From: Streptomyces sp. NBC_00223 | GTDB lineage: Bacteria > Actinomycetota > Actinomycetes > Streptomycetales > Streptomycetaceae | Reading direction: 5' to 3' | DNA: 64,000 nt | NCBI RefSeq assembly: GCF_036199905.1 | Contig: NZ_CP108109.1 | Coordinates: 4,325,501 to 4,389,500, forward strand | Part shown: piece after piece, positions 13,901 to 23,652 of the stretch | Layout: each line of letters opens with the position of its first letter | How positions within the stretch are numbered: the stretch's first letter is position 1 | Translations under genes and position numbers: made by a program | The notes under the pieces: generated by a model | The model's database searches: none | The model's input: the letters and a program-made list of their open reading frames with translations, nothing else | What the model was told of the DNA's origin: nothing

Positions 13901-16387
13901 TCAAGCGGAGGCCAGGCGGCGGGCCAGGTAGGGGGCCGTGGCGCTGGACTTGGACTGGGACACCTTGGCGGGAGGGCCCGTGGCGATGACGCGGCCGCCC
14001 GCGGTGCCGCCGCCGGGGCCCAGGTCGATGACCCAGTCGGCTGTGGCGATGGTGTCGAGGTCGTGCTCGACCAGGACGACCGTGTTGTCCGCGTCGACCA
14101 GGCGGTGCAACTGCCGTAGCAGCAAGGCGACATCGGCGGGGTGCAGGCCCGCCGTCGGCTCGTCGAGGAGGTAGAGCGTGTGGCCGCGGCGGGCGCGCTG
14201 CAACTCGGTGGCCAGCTTGATGCGTTGGGCCTCGCCGCCGCTCAACTCCGTGGCCGGCTGGCCCAGTCGCAGATAGCCGAGCCCCACCTCCCTCAACGTG
14301 GACAAGCTCCGGGAGGCGGCCGGGACGTCGGCGAGAAAGGCGGCGGCGTCGTCGACGGACATCGCCAGTACGTCGGCGATGTTCTTGCCGCGCCGGGTCA
14401 CCTCAAGCGTCTCGGCGTTGTAGCGCGCGCCGTGGCAGGTCGGACAGGGCGCGTAGGTCCCCGGCAGGAAGAGCAGTTCGACCGCGACGAACCCCTCGCC
14501 CTGGCACGTCTCGCACCGCCCCTCCGGGACGTTGAAGGAGAACCGCCCGGCCGCGTACCCGCGCGCCCTCGCCTCGTCCGTCGCCGCGTACAGCCTGCGC
14601 ACGGCGTCGAACATGCCGGTGTACGTGGCCAAGTTGGAGCGCGGAGTACGGCCGATGGGCCGCTGATCGACCCGTACCAGCCGGTCGAACGACTCCAGCC
14701 CCGACGCGTCCCGTACGTCGACGGAAAGCGTCCCCTCGTCGGAAGGCTCCTCGTCCGGCTCCTCCTCCCGCGCCAGCCCCAAGTGCCCGCGTACGACCTC
14801 GGCCAGCACCTGCGTGACCAGCGTCGACTTCCCGGAGCCCGACACCCCGGTCACCGCCGTCAGCACACCGAGCGGCACGTCCACGGACACGTCACGCAGG
14901 TTGTGGCGTGAGACCCCGCGCAGCCGCAGCCAGCCCCGAGGCGTACGGGGACGGTGGTCCGGTGGCCGCGCGCGCCCGAACAGATACGTGCTGGTGGCGG
15001 AGTCCTCGACCCGTTCGAGCCCGGGTACGGGCCCGCTGTACAGCACGCGCCCGCCGCCCTCGCCCGCGCCGGGCCCGATGTCGACCACCCAGTCCGCCCG
15101 CCGTACGACGTCCATGTCGTGCTCCACGACGAACAGCGAGTTGCCCGCCGCCTTGAGCCGGTCCAGCACGTCCAACAGCGGCTCCGCGTCGGCCGGGTGG
15201 AGGCCGGCGGACGGCTCGTCGAGCACGTAGACGACCCCGAACAGGCCCGAGCGCAGTTGGGTGGCGATCCGCAGGCGCTGGGCCTCGCCGGGCGAGAGCG
15301 TCGTCGAGCGGCGGCCGAGGCTGAGATAGCCCAGGCCGAGGTCGAGCAGCACCTCGACCCGTGCGACCAGGTCGGCGCCGATCCGTACCGCGACCTCGGT
15401 CGTCTCCCCGGACCGGGCGGTCGACGTCGTCGCCCCCGCGCCGGACAACTCCGCGACGGGCCGCAGCAGCGCGACGACCTCGGTGAGCGGCATCGCGTTG
15501 ACCTCGGCGACCGAACGCCCGGCGAAGGTCACCGCGAGCGCTTCCGGCCGCAGTCCGCTGCCGTGGCAGTCGGGGCAGGGCACGCTCCGCACGAACCGCA
15601 GCGCGCGCTCGCGCATCCGCTCGCTCCTGGAATCCGCGAGGACATGCATGACGTGCTTGCGGGCGCTCCAGAACGTCCCGTGGTAGCCGTAGTCGACCCG
15701 GTCGCGCTCGGGCTTGATGAGGACCGACGGCTGTTCGTCGGTGTAGAGCAGCCAGTCCCGGTCCTTCTTCCTCAGTCGGCGCCACGGCTTGTCGACGTCG
15801 ATCCCCAGCCCGCTCACGATGCTGCGCAGATTGACGCCCTGCCACGCGCCCGGCCAGGCCGCGATCGCGCCCTCGCGGATGCTCAGCGAGGGGTCCGGGA
15901 CGAGCAGGTCCTCGCTGACGTCGTGCACGACCCCCAGCCCGTGGCAGCGCGGGCAGGCGCCGGCCGCGGTGTTGGGCGAGAACGACTCGGCCTCCAGCCG
16001 CGGCGCCCCCGGCGGATACGTGCCCGCGCGGGAGTAGAGCATCCGCAGCAGGTTGGAGAGCGTGGTGATGGTGCCGACCGTCGAACGCGAGCTGGGCGCG
16101 CCGCGCCGCTGTTGCAGGGCCACGGCCGGCGGCAGCCCGGTGATCTCCCGTACGTGCGGCGCGCCGACCTGCTGGAGCAGCCGGCGGGCGTAGGGCGCGA
16201 CGGACTCGAAGTAACGGCGCTGGGCCTCCGCGTAGAGCGTGCCGAAGGCGAGCGAGGACTTGCCGGAGCCCGAGACACCGGTAAAGGCGACCATCGCGTC
16301 CCGGGGAAGGTCGACGTCGATGTTCCGCAGGTTGTGCTCGGCGGCGCCCCGGACGCGTACGAAACGGTCGGTCTCGTCGTTCTCCAC
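13901..16387 (-). CDS. UvrA-like ABC ATPase (excinuclease A paralogue)
   Basis: 828 residues with two ABC ATPase halves. Walker A motifs GVSGSGKSSL (near residue 37) and GVSGSGKSTL are present, with signatures LSPGEAQRLRIATQL and LSGGEAQRIKLATEL, and Walker B VYVLDEPSAGLHP and LYLLDEPTAGLHP. Zinc-binding CxxC pairs are seen in CPRCHGLG, CPDCHGSG, CETCQGEG and CPTCHGARY. It is about 120 residues shorter than housekeeping UvrA, so it fits the UvrA-like group (UvrA2/DrrC-type) linked to resistance to DNA-binding compounds rather than core repair. The UvrB-binding region is the likely missing part. Confidence 0.9.
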   Translation of the reverse strand: MENDETDRFVRVRGAAEHNLRNIDVDLPRDAMVAFTGVSGSGKSSLAFGTLYAEAQRRYFESVAPYARRLLQQVGAPHVREITGLPPAVALQQRRGAPSSRSTVGTITTLSNLLRMLYSRAGTYPPGAPRLEAESFSPNTAAGACPRCHGLGVVHDVSEDLLVPDPSLSIREGAIAAWPGAWQGVNLRSIVSGLGIDVDKPWRRLRKKDRDWLLYTDEQPSVLIKPERDRVDYGYHGTFWSARKHVMHVLADSRSERMRERALRFVRSVPCPDCHGSGLRPEALAVTFAGRSVAEVNAMPLTEVVALLRPVAELSGAGATTSTARSGETTEVAVRIGADLVARVEVLLDLGLGYLSLGRRSTTLSPGEAQRLRIATQLRSGLFGVVYVLDEPSAGLHPADAEPLLDVLDRLKAAGNSLFVVEHDMDVVRRADWVVDIGPGAGEGGGRVLYSGPVPGLERVEDSATSTYLFGRARPPDHRPRTPRGWLRLRGVSRHNLRDVSVDVPLGVLTAVTGVSGSGKSTLVTQVLAEVVRGHLGLAREEEPDEEPSDEGTLSVDVRDASGLESFDRLVRVDQRPIGRTPRSNLATYTGMFDAVRRLYAATDEARARGYAAGRFSFNVPEGRCETCQGEGFVAVELLFLPGTYAPCPTCHGARYNAETLEVTRRGKNIADVLAMSVDDAAAFLADVPAASRSLSTLREVGLGYLRLGQPATELSGGEAQRIKLATELQRARRGHTLYLLDEPTAGLHPADVALLLRQLHRLVDADNTVVLVEHDLDTIATADWVIDLGPGGGTAGGRVIATGPPAKVSQSKSSATAPYLARRLASA

Positions 16388-17037
16388 GGCTTCTCCTTTC
16401 CGGTCCTTTCCGGGAGGGCGTGGCCGGAGCGGGTGACGCGCGTGCGGGGCGTCGTACGGTCGTCGGGCGGCGGGCAGGGTTGTACGGCGGCCGCACCCGT
16501 ATCTCCAGCCTGACCCCTCGGGGCCGTTTCAGCACCTGGGAACACCGGGGGTACGGGCACGGCCGGTTTACGATCACGGCCGGGTTTACGGCCACGACCG
16601 GGCTTACGATCACGGTCGGCCCGGAATACGTCCGAAATCGCGGGCGGCCGATCATGGCCGGAAATGCATTGCGCCGCTCATAGGGCCTCCGTTTGCGACC
16701 ATGAACCCATTGGGCAACAATGCCCCCCGGCTCGCTGCGGCTGTTTTCGGACCCCGATGTCCGGTTGTGGTCTTGCGGCGCAAACCCTTGCTCCGTACCG
16801 TCATACGCGGTCCCGGCCCCCACCACCGTGTTTTCCACGCGGAATACGGCCACGCGTCCGCGTGAATGGGACCGCAGAGCTTCCGGTTCGGAATCACGTA
16901 CGCCATCCTGTGCCCGTTCGCACATCCATGTGCGTCGCACAGTCAGTTTTTGGCGCGGCCTTCGTGCAGCTTTTCACGCAGTTTTTCGTGCGCATGGTCC
17001 ACGTCCACCCCCCACCCGACCACCCGAGGGGACCCCC
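16388..17037. other. Long intergenic region with short tandem repeat
   Basis: 650 bp between the divergent UvrA-like and secreted-protein genes. It contains the four-unit repeat at 16558-16619, then sequence that is less GC-rich than its surroundings (for example AACCCATTGGGCAACAATGC near 16710). It probably carries both promoters. No gene is supported. Confidence 0.5.
16558..16619. repeat. Degenerate 17-18 nt tandem repeat
   Basis: Units begin CACGGCCGG, CACGGCCGGG, CACGACCGGG and CACGGTCGG, each followed by TTTACG or CTTACG. The last unit is partial. It could be an array of operator-like sites upstream of the secreted-protein gene. Confidence 0.6.
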
Positions 17038-18126
17038 ATGCCGGAACCGACGGACGACCGATCGCTCACCCGTAGAAAAGTCCTCAAGACCGCCACCGCC
17101 CTCGGTGGCACCGCCGCGCTTCTGAGCGCCGGACTGGCCGCGGCCTCCACCGCCTCCGCCGGCGCGGCCGCGCACCCCGACGCCACCCCCACGGGCAGCG
17201 GGGGCCCCACCGGCACCGGAAGCCCGACGCCGACCCCGACCGGAAGCGGCGGTACCGGGACGGCGAGTCCCACGCCCACCCCGACGGGCTCCTCCGCACC
17301 CCCTGTCACGAAGGAGCAGTTCTACCAGCAGTTGTCCGAGGCGCAGTCGTACTGGGACTCGCTCGGGCTCGGCAACGACCCGTACGACCCGAACATCAAC
17401 GACAGCGACGGCCTCGTCACGTACATCAACGCCACCACCAACAACCCGCCTCCGGAGCTGGTCAAGGACCGGGTGGCGATGTCCCGTGTGCTGGAGGGGC
17501 TGACCGGGATCGTCGCCGCGGCCGTGCTCAAGGCGGCCGGCTCGGACGACGCGGCCAAGCACAAGCCGGATCTGTGGACGACGCCGATGGAGAAGGGGTT
17601 CGCGCCCTTCATGGGCGGCTTCACCTCCGAAATCACCACCTACGACCGGACGGTGCGCGGACTCGACATCGCGACCCAGTTCCTCAACATCCTGATCGAC
17701 GCGGTCTCCGGCGAGGGCGGTCAACTCGCCGCTTTCAAGAGCTTCCTGACCTCGCAGGGCGAGACCATGCGGATCTACGGCGGGAGTTCGACCGAGAGCT
17801 ACCAGTACGCGTGCGTCGGCATCGTGCACGAGATGTTCCAGGTCGAGGACGGTGAATGGGTGTACGTTCCCAAGATCCGGGCGTATTTCACCTCCTTCAC
17901 CAAGGAGACCTGGAACATCAGCGTCGGCTGCGCCAGCGCGCAGCAATTCCACTTCGCCTTCCGGGTGGAGAAGTTCGTGACCCCCTTCAAACTGGAGACC
18001 TGGCGGGACGAGGACTGGTTCAGGGAAGAGGTCGACAACTTCATCAACAAATACACGAAGGCCCAGATCGACGAGTCCGAGAACTACTTCGACGGGATCT
18101 TCGAGAGCAAGGTGGGGACGGCGTAA
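17038..18126 (+). CDS. Tat-secreted protein of unknown function
   Basis: A 362-residue protein from ATG 17038 (GAGGGGACCCCC before it). A twin-arginine signal SLTRRKVLKTATALGG leads to AASTASAGAAA, followed by a Gly/Ser/Thr/Pro linker (SPTPTPTGSGG type) to about residue 85. The remaining 280 residues form a mostly helical domain, with FYQQLSEAQSYWDSLGLGND and a C-terminal aromatic/acidic part (WRDEDWFREEVDNFINKYTK). Export after folding suggests a cofactor or early folding. No family is recognised. Confidence 0.75.
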   Translation: MPEPTDDRSLTRRKVLKTATALGGTAALLSAGLAAASTASAGAAAHPDATPTGSGGPTGTGSPTPTPTGSGGTGTASPTPTPTGSSAPPVTKEQFYQQLSEAQSYWDSLGLGNDPYDPNINDSDGLVTYINATTNNPPPELVKDRVAMSRVLEGLTGIVAAAVLKAAGSDDAAKHKPDLWTTPMEKGFAPFMGGFTSEITTYDRTVRGLDIATQFLNILIDAVSGEGGQLAAFKSFLTSQGETMRIYGGSSTESYQYACVGIVHEMFQVEDGEWVYVPKIRAYFTSFTKETWNISVGCASAQQFHFAFRVEKFVTPFKLETWRDEDWFREEVDNFINKYTKAQIDESENYFDGIFESKVGTA

Positions 18127-18252
18127 CCGCTTGACGGGTCACCCGAGTTGGCGGGGTGGCCCGGATGCGCCCGGGTCGGCTGTCGTGGCCGGTCCGGGCG
18201 GTGCGGGTACTCCGGCGAACGGGCGGTTCGCCCAACTGACCTGCGTGTGGCG

Positions 18253-19794
18253 TCAGTTGGGCGTCAGACGGTAGAGGGCCGCTGCCCCTGCGGCGAGTTC
18301 GACGGTCAGCGTGGTCGGCGGGTCCGCCCGCGGATACGTGCCGTCGGCCGGCTCGAAGCGCGAAACGGCCTTCACCGTCGCCCGGTTGAGACCGATCCGC
18401 AGAGTGGCGGGCCGGTCGGGGTCCCGATTGGTGACGAGCAGATGCCGGGTGCCGTTGTCGGGCGCGCCCTTGAAGAGGGCGAGGACGGCGGGGTCGCCGG
18501 TCGCCGTCGTGAGGTGGCGGCCGGGCGTGAAGGGCGTCGTGCCGGTGGGCAGCGGTGTGTCGTTGGCGTGCTGGACGGACTCCGAGACCAGCGGCTTGAG
18601 TTGGCGGCCGACGGGTTGCAGCCATGTGCGGTTGAGCGTGCGCGCGGCGGCGTACAGCGGGGTCTGCCGACCGTCGGTGGTGATCAGCGCCTCCGTATAA
18701 CCCTCGCCACGGGCGGGGTCGGGGGTCCAGTAGGTGAAGTACTGGATGCCCTTGCAGCCGTAGGCGAGGCTGACGTTGACCTGCCACGCGAGCTGGGACG
18801 CCGTCGGGGTCGCGTGCCCGTTGAAGCCGGTGGACTGGATGTACGTCCACGCCGGCACCCCCGCCTTGAGCGCCTCCGCGCGGACGATCGCCCACGTGTC
18901 GAAGTAGTCCGTGTCGATACGGTCGGTGAGGATCGGGTAACGGTCGAAGGAGAGCAGCGAGGGCTGGACCGTATCGAGATAGGCGCGCAGGAATTTGGCG
19001 TAACGAGCGCCGTTCCCCCGGTTGAGGTTCACGTACGGCAGCAGGGCGGGGGCGGTCTCCCGGACGATCTCGGTGAGGGCGCCGAGGTTCGGGAAACGCG
19101 CGGAGCCGGGCTCGTCGTAGAGGCTGAACCCGGCGAACGACGGGTGCCGGGTGTAGCCGGCCACCGAGGAGCGCACCCACGCGGCGGCGTCGGCGGTGGT
19201 GATCGAGGACGGGACCTTGCGGTCGTCCGTGACCGTCATGTGCTGCGCGATCGCCGCCACCCGCGGGTCCCCCGCGACCAGCACCTTCAGGCCCACCTGG
19301 TCGGCCATGCCCAGTGCCTGGTTCGCGCTGGCCTCGTCGAGCTGGTAGTTGCCGGTGAGCAGGAAGGTGAAGCCGGCGTCGGTGATCTCCCGGTAGCGGG
19401 AGAGGGTGGTCTCGAAGGGGTGCGGCGGCCAGTACAGGCCGATCGGGAAGTCCCGGCCACCGGTCAGGGGCAGGTCGGCGCTCGCTGCGGCGTTCGCCTT
19501 GGCGCCGTGCGTGCCGGTCGCCATGGCCACGCGGCCGGCCGTGATGGCGCCGGCGGCGAAGACTCCCGCGCCCACGCCGGCCGCTTGCAGCAGCGCGCGG
19601 CGGTCCAGGCGGCGCGGCGAGGCGGGCGCCGGGCGGTGGTCCCGGGCGTCCGGGGAGTCCGAGGCGTCCGAGGCGTCCGGACGGTCCTGGGCGTGCTGGG
19701 CGTTCGAGGCGTCCGGACGGTCCTGGGAGCGCGGACGGTCCGGGGAGTCCGGAAGATCCGGAGAGCCCGGAAGGTTCCGCTCCGACATGTCCAT
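18253..19794 (-). CDS. Secreted glycoside-hydrolase-like TIM-barrel protein
   Basis: A 513-residue protein. A twin-arginine-like signal (RRLDRRALLQAAGVGAGVFA) comes only after about 60 residues of Asp/Pro/Ser/Arg-rich sequence containing the repeat QDRPDAS. The mature part has barrel motifs FPIGLYWPPHPFETTLSRYR, FAGFSLYDEPG (a candidate catalytic Glu), LSFDRYPI and GIQYFTYWTPDP, followed by a C-terminal beta-domain, as in GH42/GH2-type putative hydrolases. The substrate is unknown. Confidence 0.75.
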   Translation of the reverse strand: MDMSERNLPGSPDLPDSPDRPRSQDRPDASNAQHAQDRPDASDASDSPDARDHRPAPASPRRLDRRALLQAAGVGAGVFAAGAITAGRVAMATGTHGAKANAAASADLPLTGGRDFPIGLYWPPHPFETTLSRYREITDAGFTFLLTGNYQLDEASANQALGMADQVGLKVLVAGDPRVAAIAQHMTVTDDRKVPSSITTADAAAWVRSSVAGYTRHPSFAGFSLYDEPGSARFPNLGALTEIVRETAPALLPYVNLNRGNGARYAKFLRAYLDTVQPSLLSFDRYPILTDRIDTDYFDTWAIVRAEALKAGVPAWTYIQSTGFNGHATPTASQLAWQVNVSLAYGCKGIQYFTYWTPDPARGEGYTEALITTDGRQTPLYAAARTLNRTWLQPVGRQLKPLVSESVQHANDTPLPTGTTPFTPGRHLTTATGDPAVLALFKGAPDNGTRHLLVTNRDPDRPATLRIGLNRATVKAVSRFEPADGTYPRADPPTTLTVELAAGAAALYRLTPN

Positions 19795-20634
19795 CCCCTC
19801 CAGTGAGAACCCGAGTGACGTGTTTCACGCCTGGTGTCGGGTCGGGTGCGTACGGTGACGCCCTTGCGGTGCCTGTCCGTTCGCGGCCCGGTCCGACCAG
19901 GCTCTTCGCGTGGCGTGCGGCGCGCTTCGGGGCGCTGCTCGCCGGTGTGGGCGCGGGGTCGCTGCGCGGCCCTTCGCCCACATCCTGGAAAAGTACGACA
20001 GGAGGGGCACATCTCCCTATGGCCGGTCGAAAATGGGCTGCTGCCTCCGGGAGCCGTCCCGGGGCGTCCCGTCGGCCCAAGTCCGCCGCCCCGCCCGCCG
20101 ATCCGCCCCGCCGTCGGCGCCGGCCGTCCGCGCCCTACGTGACCGATCCCACAGCGCGGGGGCGGCGTGGCCGCTGGATGTCCGCCTCGGGTGCCGGCAC
20201 ACCGCCGCGTCCGCGTGCCCGCCGCACGATGGCCATGCGTGCGGGGGTGCGGCTCGCGGCGCGGGGCTCCGCGCCGGTCCGGCTCTGCGCCGGTCCGGCT
20301 CTGCGCCGGTCCGGCTCCGCGCGGGTTCGGCTCCGCGCGGGTTCGGCTCCGCGCGGGTTCGGCTCTGCGCCGGTCCGGCCGGGTGGCGGCCCGGCCGTTC
20401 CCCCTGGTCGGAGCGGGTGTGGCACGGTGGGCTCGTCCGGCGCGCGGCCACCGCGCCCGTACCCGGGCGGGCCTGCCGGGCCGCGCCGCGTCGGCCGCGT
20501 GGTCGGGGCGGCGCCGTATCGCCCGCCGCCCCCGTCCAGGGCCGCGGTTCTGCGCGTCGGCAGGGGCCCCTCTCGGTCGTATGATCTGCTCAATTTATGG
20601 GCGATGCCGTCGCCCCGGGGGACCAGGAGAATTC
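19795..20634. other. 840-bp intergenic region with minisatellite
   Basis: The region separates the divergent hydrolase-like and FG-GAP genes. It contains the seven-unit 16-bp repeat at 20265-20376. A Shine-Dalgarno-like AGGAGGGG and an ATG at 20020 begin a long open frame, but it continues in the wrong frame through the FG-GAP gene and is extremely Arg/Pro/Gly-rich, so it is not accepted as a gene. Confidence 0.55.
20265..20376. repeat. Seven tandem 16-bp repeats
   Basis: Units of GGCTCYGCGCSGGTYC are repeated seven times without interruption: one GGCTCCGCGCCGGTCC, two GGCTCTGCGCCGGTCC, three GGCTCCGCGCGGGTTC, then one GGCTCTGCGCCGGTCC. The block lies about 260 bp before the FG-GAP gene start. 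Confidence 0.9.
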
Positions 20635-22125
20635 GTGCGCAGATCCTTCGCGACCGTGGTCGTGCTCGGTACGTTCGCCGCGGTGATGGCTCCGGTGTCG
20701 GCCTCGGCCGCCTCGGCCCCGCACTACCGGGGCGCCAACACCGCCGCGGTGCAGGACGACTTCAACGGCGACGGCTACCGCGACCTCGCCGTGGGCGCGC
20801 CCAGCGCGGCCAACGGCAAGGTGGAGGGCGCGGGCGCGGCGGTCGTCCTGTACGGCTCCGCGTCGGGCGTGCGCGCTTCGTCCAAGCGGACGGTGATCAC
20901 CCAGCAGACCTCGGGCGTCCCCGGAGCCGCCGAGGCGTGGGACGGCTTCGGCGCCACCACGGCGAGCGCGGACCTCGACGGCGACGGCTACGCGGACCTC
21001 GTCGTCGGCGTACCGGACGAGGCGGTCGGCGCAGCGGCGGGCCGGGGCACGGTCACGGTGATCTGGGGCGGCCCGTCCGGTCTCAAGGGCGCCGCGACGA
21101 TCTCCGTACCGGCGGGCTACAGCCGGGGCCGCGACGACTGCGGATTCGGCGGTTCGCTGGCGGTCGGCGACATGAACGGCGACGGCCACCCGGAACTCGC
21201 CGTCGGTTCCCGTTGCGAGGGCGTGCTCTACACCGGCCCGTTCACCCGGGCGGGCAAGGCGGCGGCCGTCCGCAGCGAGTTCTCCACGGGCGAGTCGCGG
21301 GGCGCGGTGATGGGCGACGTCAACGGCGACCACAAGGCCGAGCTGTTCTGGCTGCCGGGGAACACGTACGGCAACTCCCGCGGCGACATCTACATCGACA
21401 ACGCGCCGCTCACGGGCGACGTCATCATCAGCACTGGCATCCACCTGCCGCTCGGCCACGGCTACGAGGGCCAGGTCGGCGACATCAACGGCGACGGCTA
21501 CGGCGACCTGGTGACCGGTGCCCCGGACGACGAGTTCGGACCGACCGGTCCCAACGACGCCCACATCGGCGGCGAGATCGAAGTGCTGTACGGCGGCAAG
21601 AACGGCATCACCGCGAGTCAGGCCCCGCACATCTACTCCCAGGACACCGCGAAGGTCCCGGGCGCCGGGGAGAAGGGCGACGGATTCGGCTACGCGCTCA
21701 GCGTGGGCGACACCAACGGCGACCACTACGCCGACGTCCTGGTCGGCGCGCCCTTCGAGGGGATCGGCCGGGCCCGGTGGGCCGGGCAGGCCACCCTCCT
21801 GTTCGGCTCCGCCTCCGGCCTGACGGGCAACAAGTCCGTGGCGTACAACCAGAACACCGCGAATGTGCCCGGCGCCGCCGAGACCGACGACTCTTTCGGC
21901 GGCGCGGTGGACCTGAGGGACGTCAACAAGGACGGCAAGGCCGATGTCTTCGTCGGTGTCCCCGGCGAGGGCAACAGCGGCTGCGTCTGGATCGCCCGCG
22001 GCGCCGCCACTCCCGTCACCAAGGGTTCCGTCAACCTCGGCGGCGGGACCGCGGGCGCGACCTCGATCAGCGCCGGCCAGTGGGGCTTCGGCGCCGCCTT
22101 CAACAGCCCGCACGCGGCCCAGTAG
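20635..22125 (+). CDS. Secreted FG-GAP / integrin-alpha-like beta-propeller protein
   Basis: A 496-residue protein from GTG 20635 (AGGAGAATTC before it) with signal peptide VRRSFATVVVLGTFAAVMAPVSASA. About seven FG-GAP blades each carry a calcium-binding DxNxDGxxD loop: DFNGDGYRDLAVG, DLDGDGYADLVVG, DMNGDGHPELAVG, DVNGDHKAELF, DINGDGYGDLVTG, DTNGDHYADVLVG and DVNKDGKADVFVG. Such proteins are exported calcium-stabilised propellers, common in Streptomyces, with roles in adhesion or as carriers. No catalytic domain is fused. Confidence 0.9.
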   Translation: MRRSFATVVVLGTFAAVMAPVSASAASAPHYRGANTAAVQDDFNGDGYRDLAVGAPSAANGKVEGAGAAVVLYGSASGVRASSKRTVITQQTSGVPGAAEAWDGFGATTASADLDGDGYADLVVGVPDEAVGAAAGRGTVTVIWGGPSGLKGAATISVPAGYSRGRDDCGFGGSLAVGDMNGDGHPELAVGSRCEGVLYTGPFTRAGKAAAVRSEFSTGESRGAVMGDVNGDHKAELFWLPGNTYGNSRGDIYIDNAPLTGDVIISTGIHLPLGHGYEGQVGDINGDGYGDLVTGAPDDEFGPTGPNDAHIGGEIEVLYGGKNGITASQAPHIYSQDTAKVPGAGEKGDGFGYALSVGDTNGDHYADVLVGAPFEGIGRARWAGQATLLFGSASGLTGNKSVAYNQNTANVPGAAETDDSFGGAVDLRDVNKDGKADVFVGVPGEGNSGCVWIARGAATPVTKGSVNLGGGTAGATSISAGQWGFGAAFNSPHAAQ

Positions 22126-22220
22126 CCCACCACCGCACGGACAACGGCGGCTCGGCACGTCCTTGACGCGCGGGCGGGCACGCGGCCGCCCCGACCACGC
22201 GCCCGTCCGCACCCCGGGGG

Positions 22221-22751
22221 TCAGTAGTGCCAGTGGGGGCGGCCCGATTGCATGACGCAGGTGATGGAGCGGCCGGACGCGTCCGTCGTTGACCTGCCGA
22301 GGTCGCTGTTGCGGCAGAACTGGCCCGCGCGGTAGCAGTTGCCGGCGTTGGACCTGATGCTGCACAGCTTCGTCACGCTCGCCCGCGTTGTCGGCGGGGG
22401 CGGGGGAGTGGTTCGCCGGACGACCGGGGCGCTGGTGGTGTGGTGGACGGCGGGGGTGGTCGGCGGCGTCGTGTGCGGACGCGTCGTCGGCGGCTTGGTG
22501 GGCGGCTTGGTGGGCGGTGTGGTCGGCGGCGTGGTTGTGGGCGCCTCCGCCGTCACCGCCGCCGTGGCCTCGACCTCGGCCGCCGCCGTCGCCTCCGTGG
22601 TCGTCGGGGCCGCGCTCGGTGACGTCGTCCCCACTGTCGGCGTGTCCACGGGCGTACCCGGCGCCGCCGACCCGCATCCCACCAATACGAGCGCGGCGAT
22701 CCCCGCGACGAGTGCCCCTGCTATGCGACTTCGGCTGTGACTGCGTTTCAT
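22221..22751 (-). CDS. Lipoprotein with Thr/Pro linker and cysteine-rich domain
   Basis: A 176-residue protein. The signal MKRSHSRSRIAGALVAGIA ends in lipobox LVGC. A long threonine/proline/alanine linker (TTPPTKPPTKPP type) spans to about residue 120. The C-terminal 45 residues contain CSIRSNAGNCYRAGQFCRNS and ITCVMQSGRPHWHY, four cysteines in a small domain shared by many Streptomyces surface proteins. The ATG at 22751 starts the signal peptide; the open frame further upstream is not coding-like. Confidence 0.8.
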   Translation of the reverse strand: MKRSHSRSRIAGALVAGIAALVLVGCGSAAPGTPVDTPTVGTTSPSAAPTTTEATAAAEVEATAAVTAEAPTTTPPTTPPTKPPTKPPTTRPHTTPPTTPAVHHTTSAPVVRRTTPPPPPTTRASVTKLCSIRSNAGNCYRAGQFCRNSDLGRSTTDASGRSITCVMQSGRPHWHY

Positions 22752-23040
22752 GCCGGGCACGTTATTCCCCGCCCCATTCCCCCGTTCATGAACGAACCAA
22801 CCTACGTCTCCCGCAGTCGGCCGCCCTAGACGAACCGCCCCCGAACAGGCCCACCCGGGGGTCGACTTGCGGCTCACCAGGGGCGACAGGGGGCCACGCG
22901 CCCCCTGAGTCGGGTGGGTTGCCGAGATCTGATCCGGTGATCAGGTCTTGTGACGCACTGCGCTTTTACCCTGAAACCGCGCCGGGAAATGGACCGCATT
23001 TGTCCATCATGTCCGCGCGGAGTCTGGGGGGAGTCCGACT

Positions 23041-23652
23041 GTGTCCACAGCCACGGAATACCGTGAAACCACAAGAGAAACCGCGACGTCGCAGCTGAGC
23101 GACGCGGAATTGGTCCGCCGGTCCGGGCGGGGCGACGAACGCGCCTTCGCGCTGCTGGAGTCCAGGCACCGGGCCACGTTGACGAGGTGGTGCGCGTCGC
23201 GGACCCGTACCGCCGTCGAGGCGGAGGACCTGCGGCAGGAGACGCTGCTGAGGGCCTGGCGCGGCGCGGAGAGGTTCCTGGGGAACTCCGACGTACGCAC
23301 CTGGCTGTACCGGATCGTCGTCAACGCCGCCACCGACGAGGCCCGTCGCAGGGCGCGCTGGCCGCAGGAGACCCGGTTGGCGACGGTCGACGTCGGCAGG
23401 GTGCCGGCCTCCGCGCTCACCGGCCCGGAACGCACGGTCGTCGCCTCGGTCGATCTGGCAAGGGCGTTGGCCTGTCTGCCGGACCAGCAACGGGTGATCG
23501 TCACGCTGATCGATCTGATCGGCTGCACCACGGCGGAGGCGGCCTCGGTCTGCGGGGTCGGCGAGCCGACCGTACGCAGCCGACTCAGCCGCGGCCGGCG
23601 CCGGTTGCGCGAGCTGATGACGAACACGGGCCGGGAGCACCCGGAGCACTGA
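23041..23652 (+). CDS. ECF sigma factor (SigE/RpoE-like)
   Basis: A 203-residue sigma-70 family protein of the ECF type. Region 2 is AFALLESRHRATLTRWCASRT...EDLRQETLLRAWRG...TWLYRIVVNAATDEARRR, with a variable linker, and region 4 is LPDQQRVIVTLIDLIGCTTAEAASVCGVGEPTVRSRLSRGR. GTG 23041 follows GGGGGGAG. No anti-sigma factor with a ZAS or membrane segment is adjacent. The neighbours are a Crp/Fnr regulator and a cyclase-like protein, so the control of this sigma factor is unclear. Confidence 0.92.
   Translation: MSTATEYRETTRETATSQLSDAELVRRSGRGDERAFALLESRHRATLTRWCASRTRTAVEAEDLRQETLLRAWRGAERFLGNSDVRTWLYRIVVNAATDEARRRARWPQETRLATVDVGRVPASALTGPERTVVASVDLARALACLPDQQRVIVTLIDLIGCTTAEAASVCGVGEPTVRSRLSRGRRRLRELMTNTGREHPEH

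Noticed and set aside
19803..22166. 787-residue plus-strand frame beginning near a good Shine-Dalgarno at 20005
   Set aside because: It runs in another frame through the FG-GAP gene, which has a signal peptide and repeated calcium loops. The product would be nearly all Arg, Gly and Pro.
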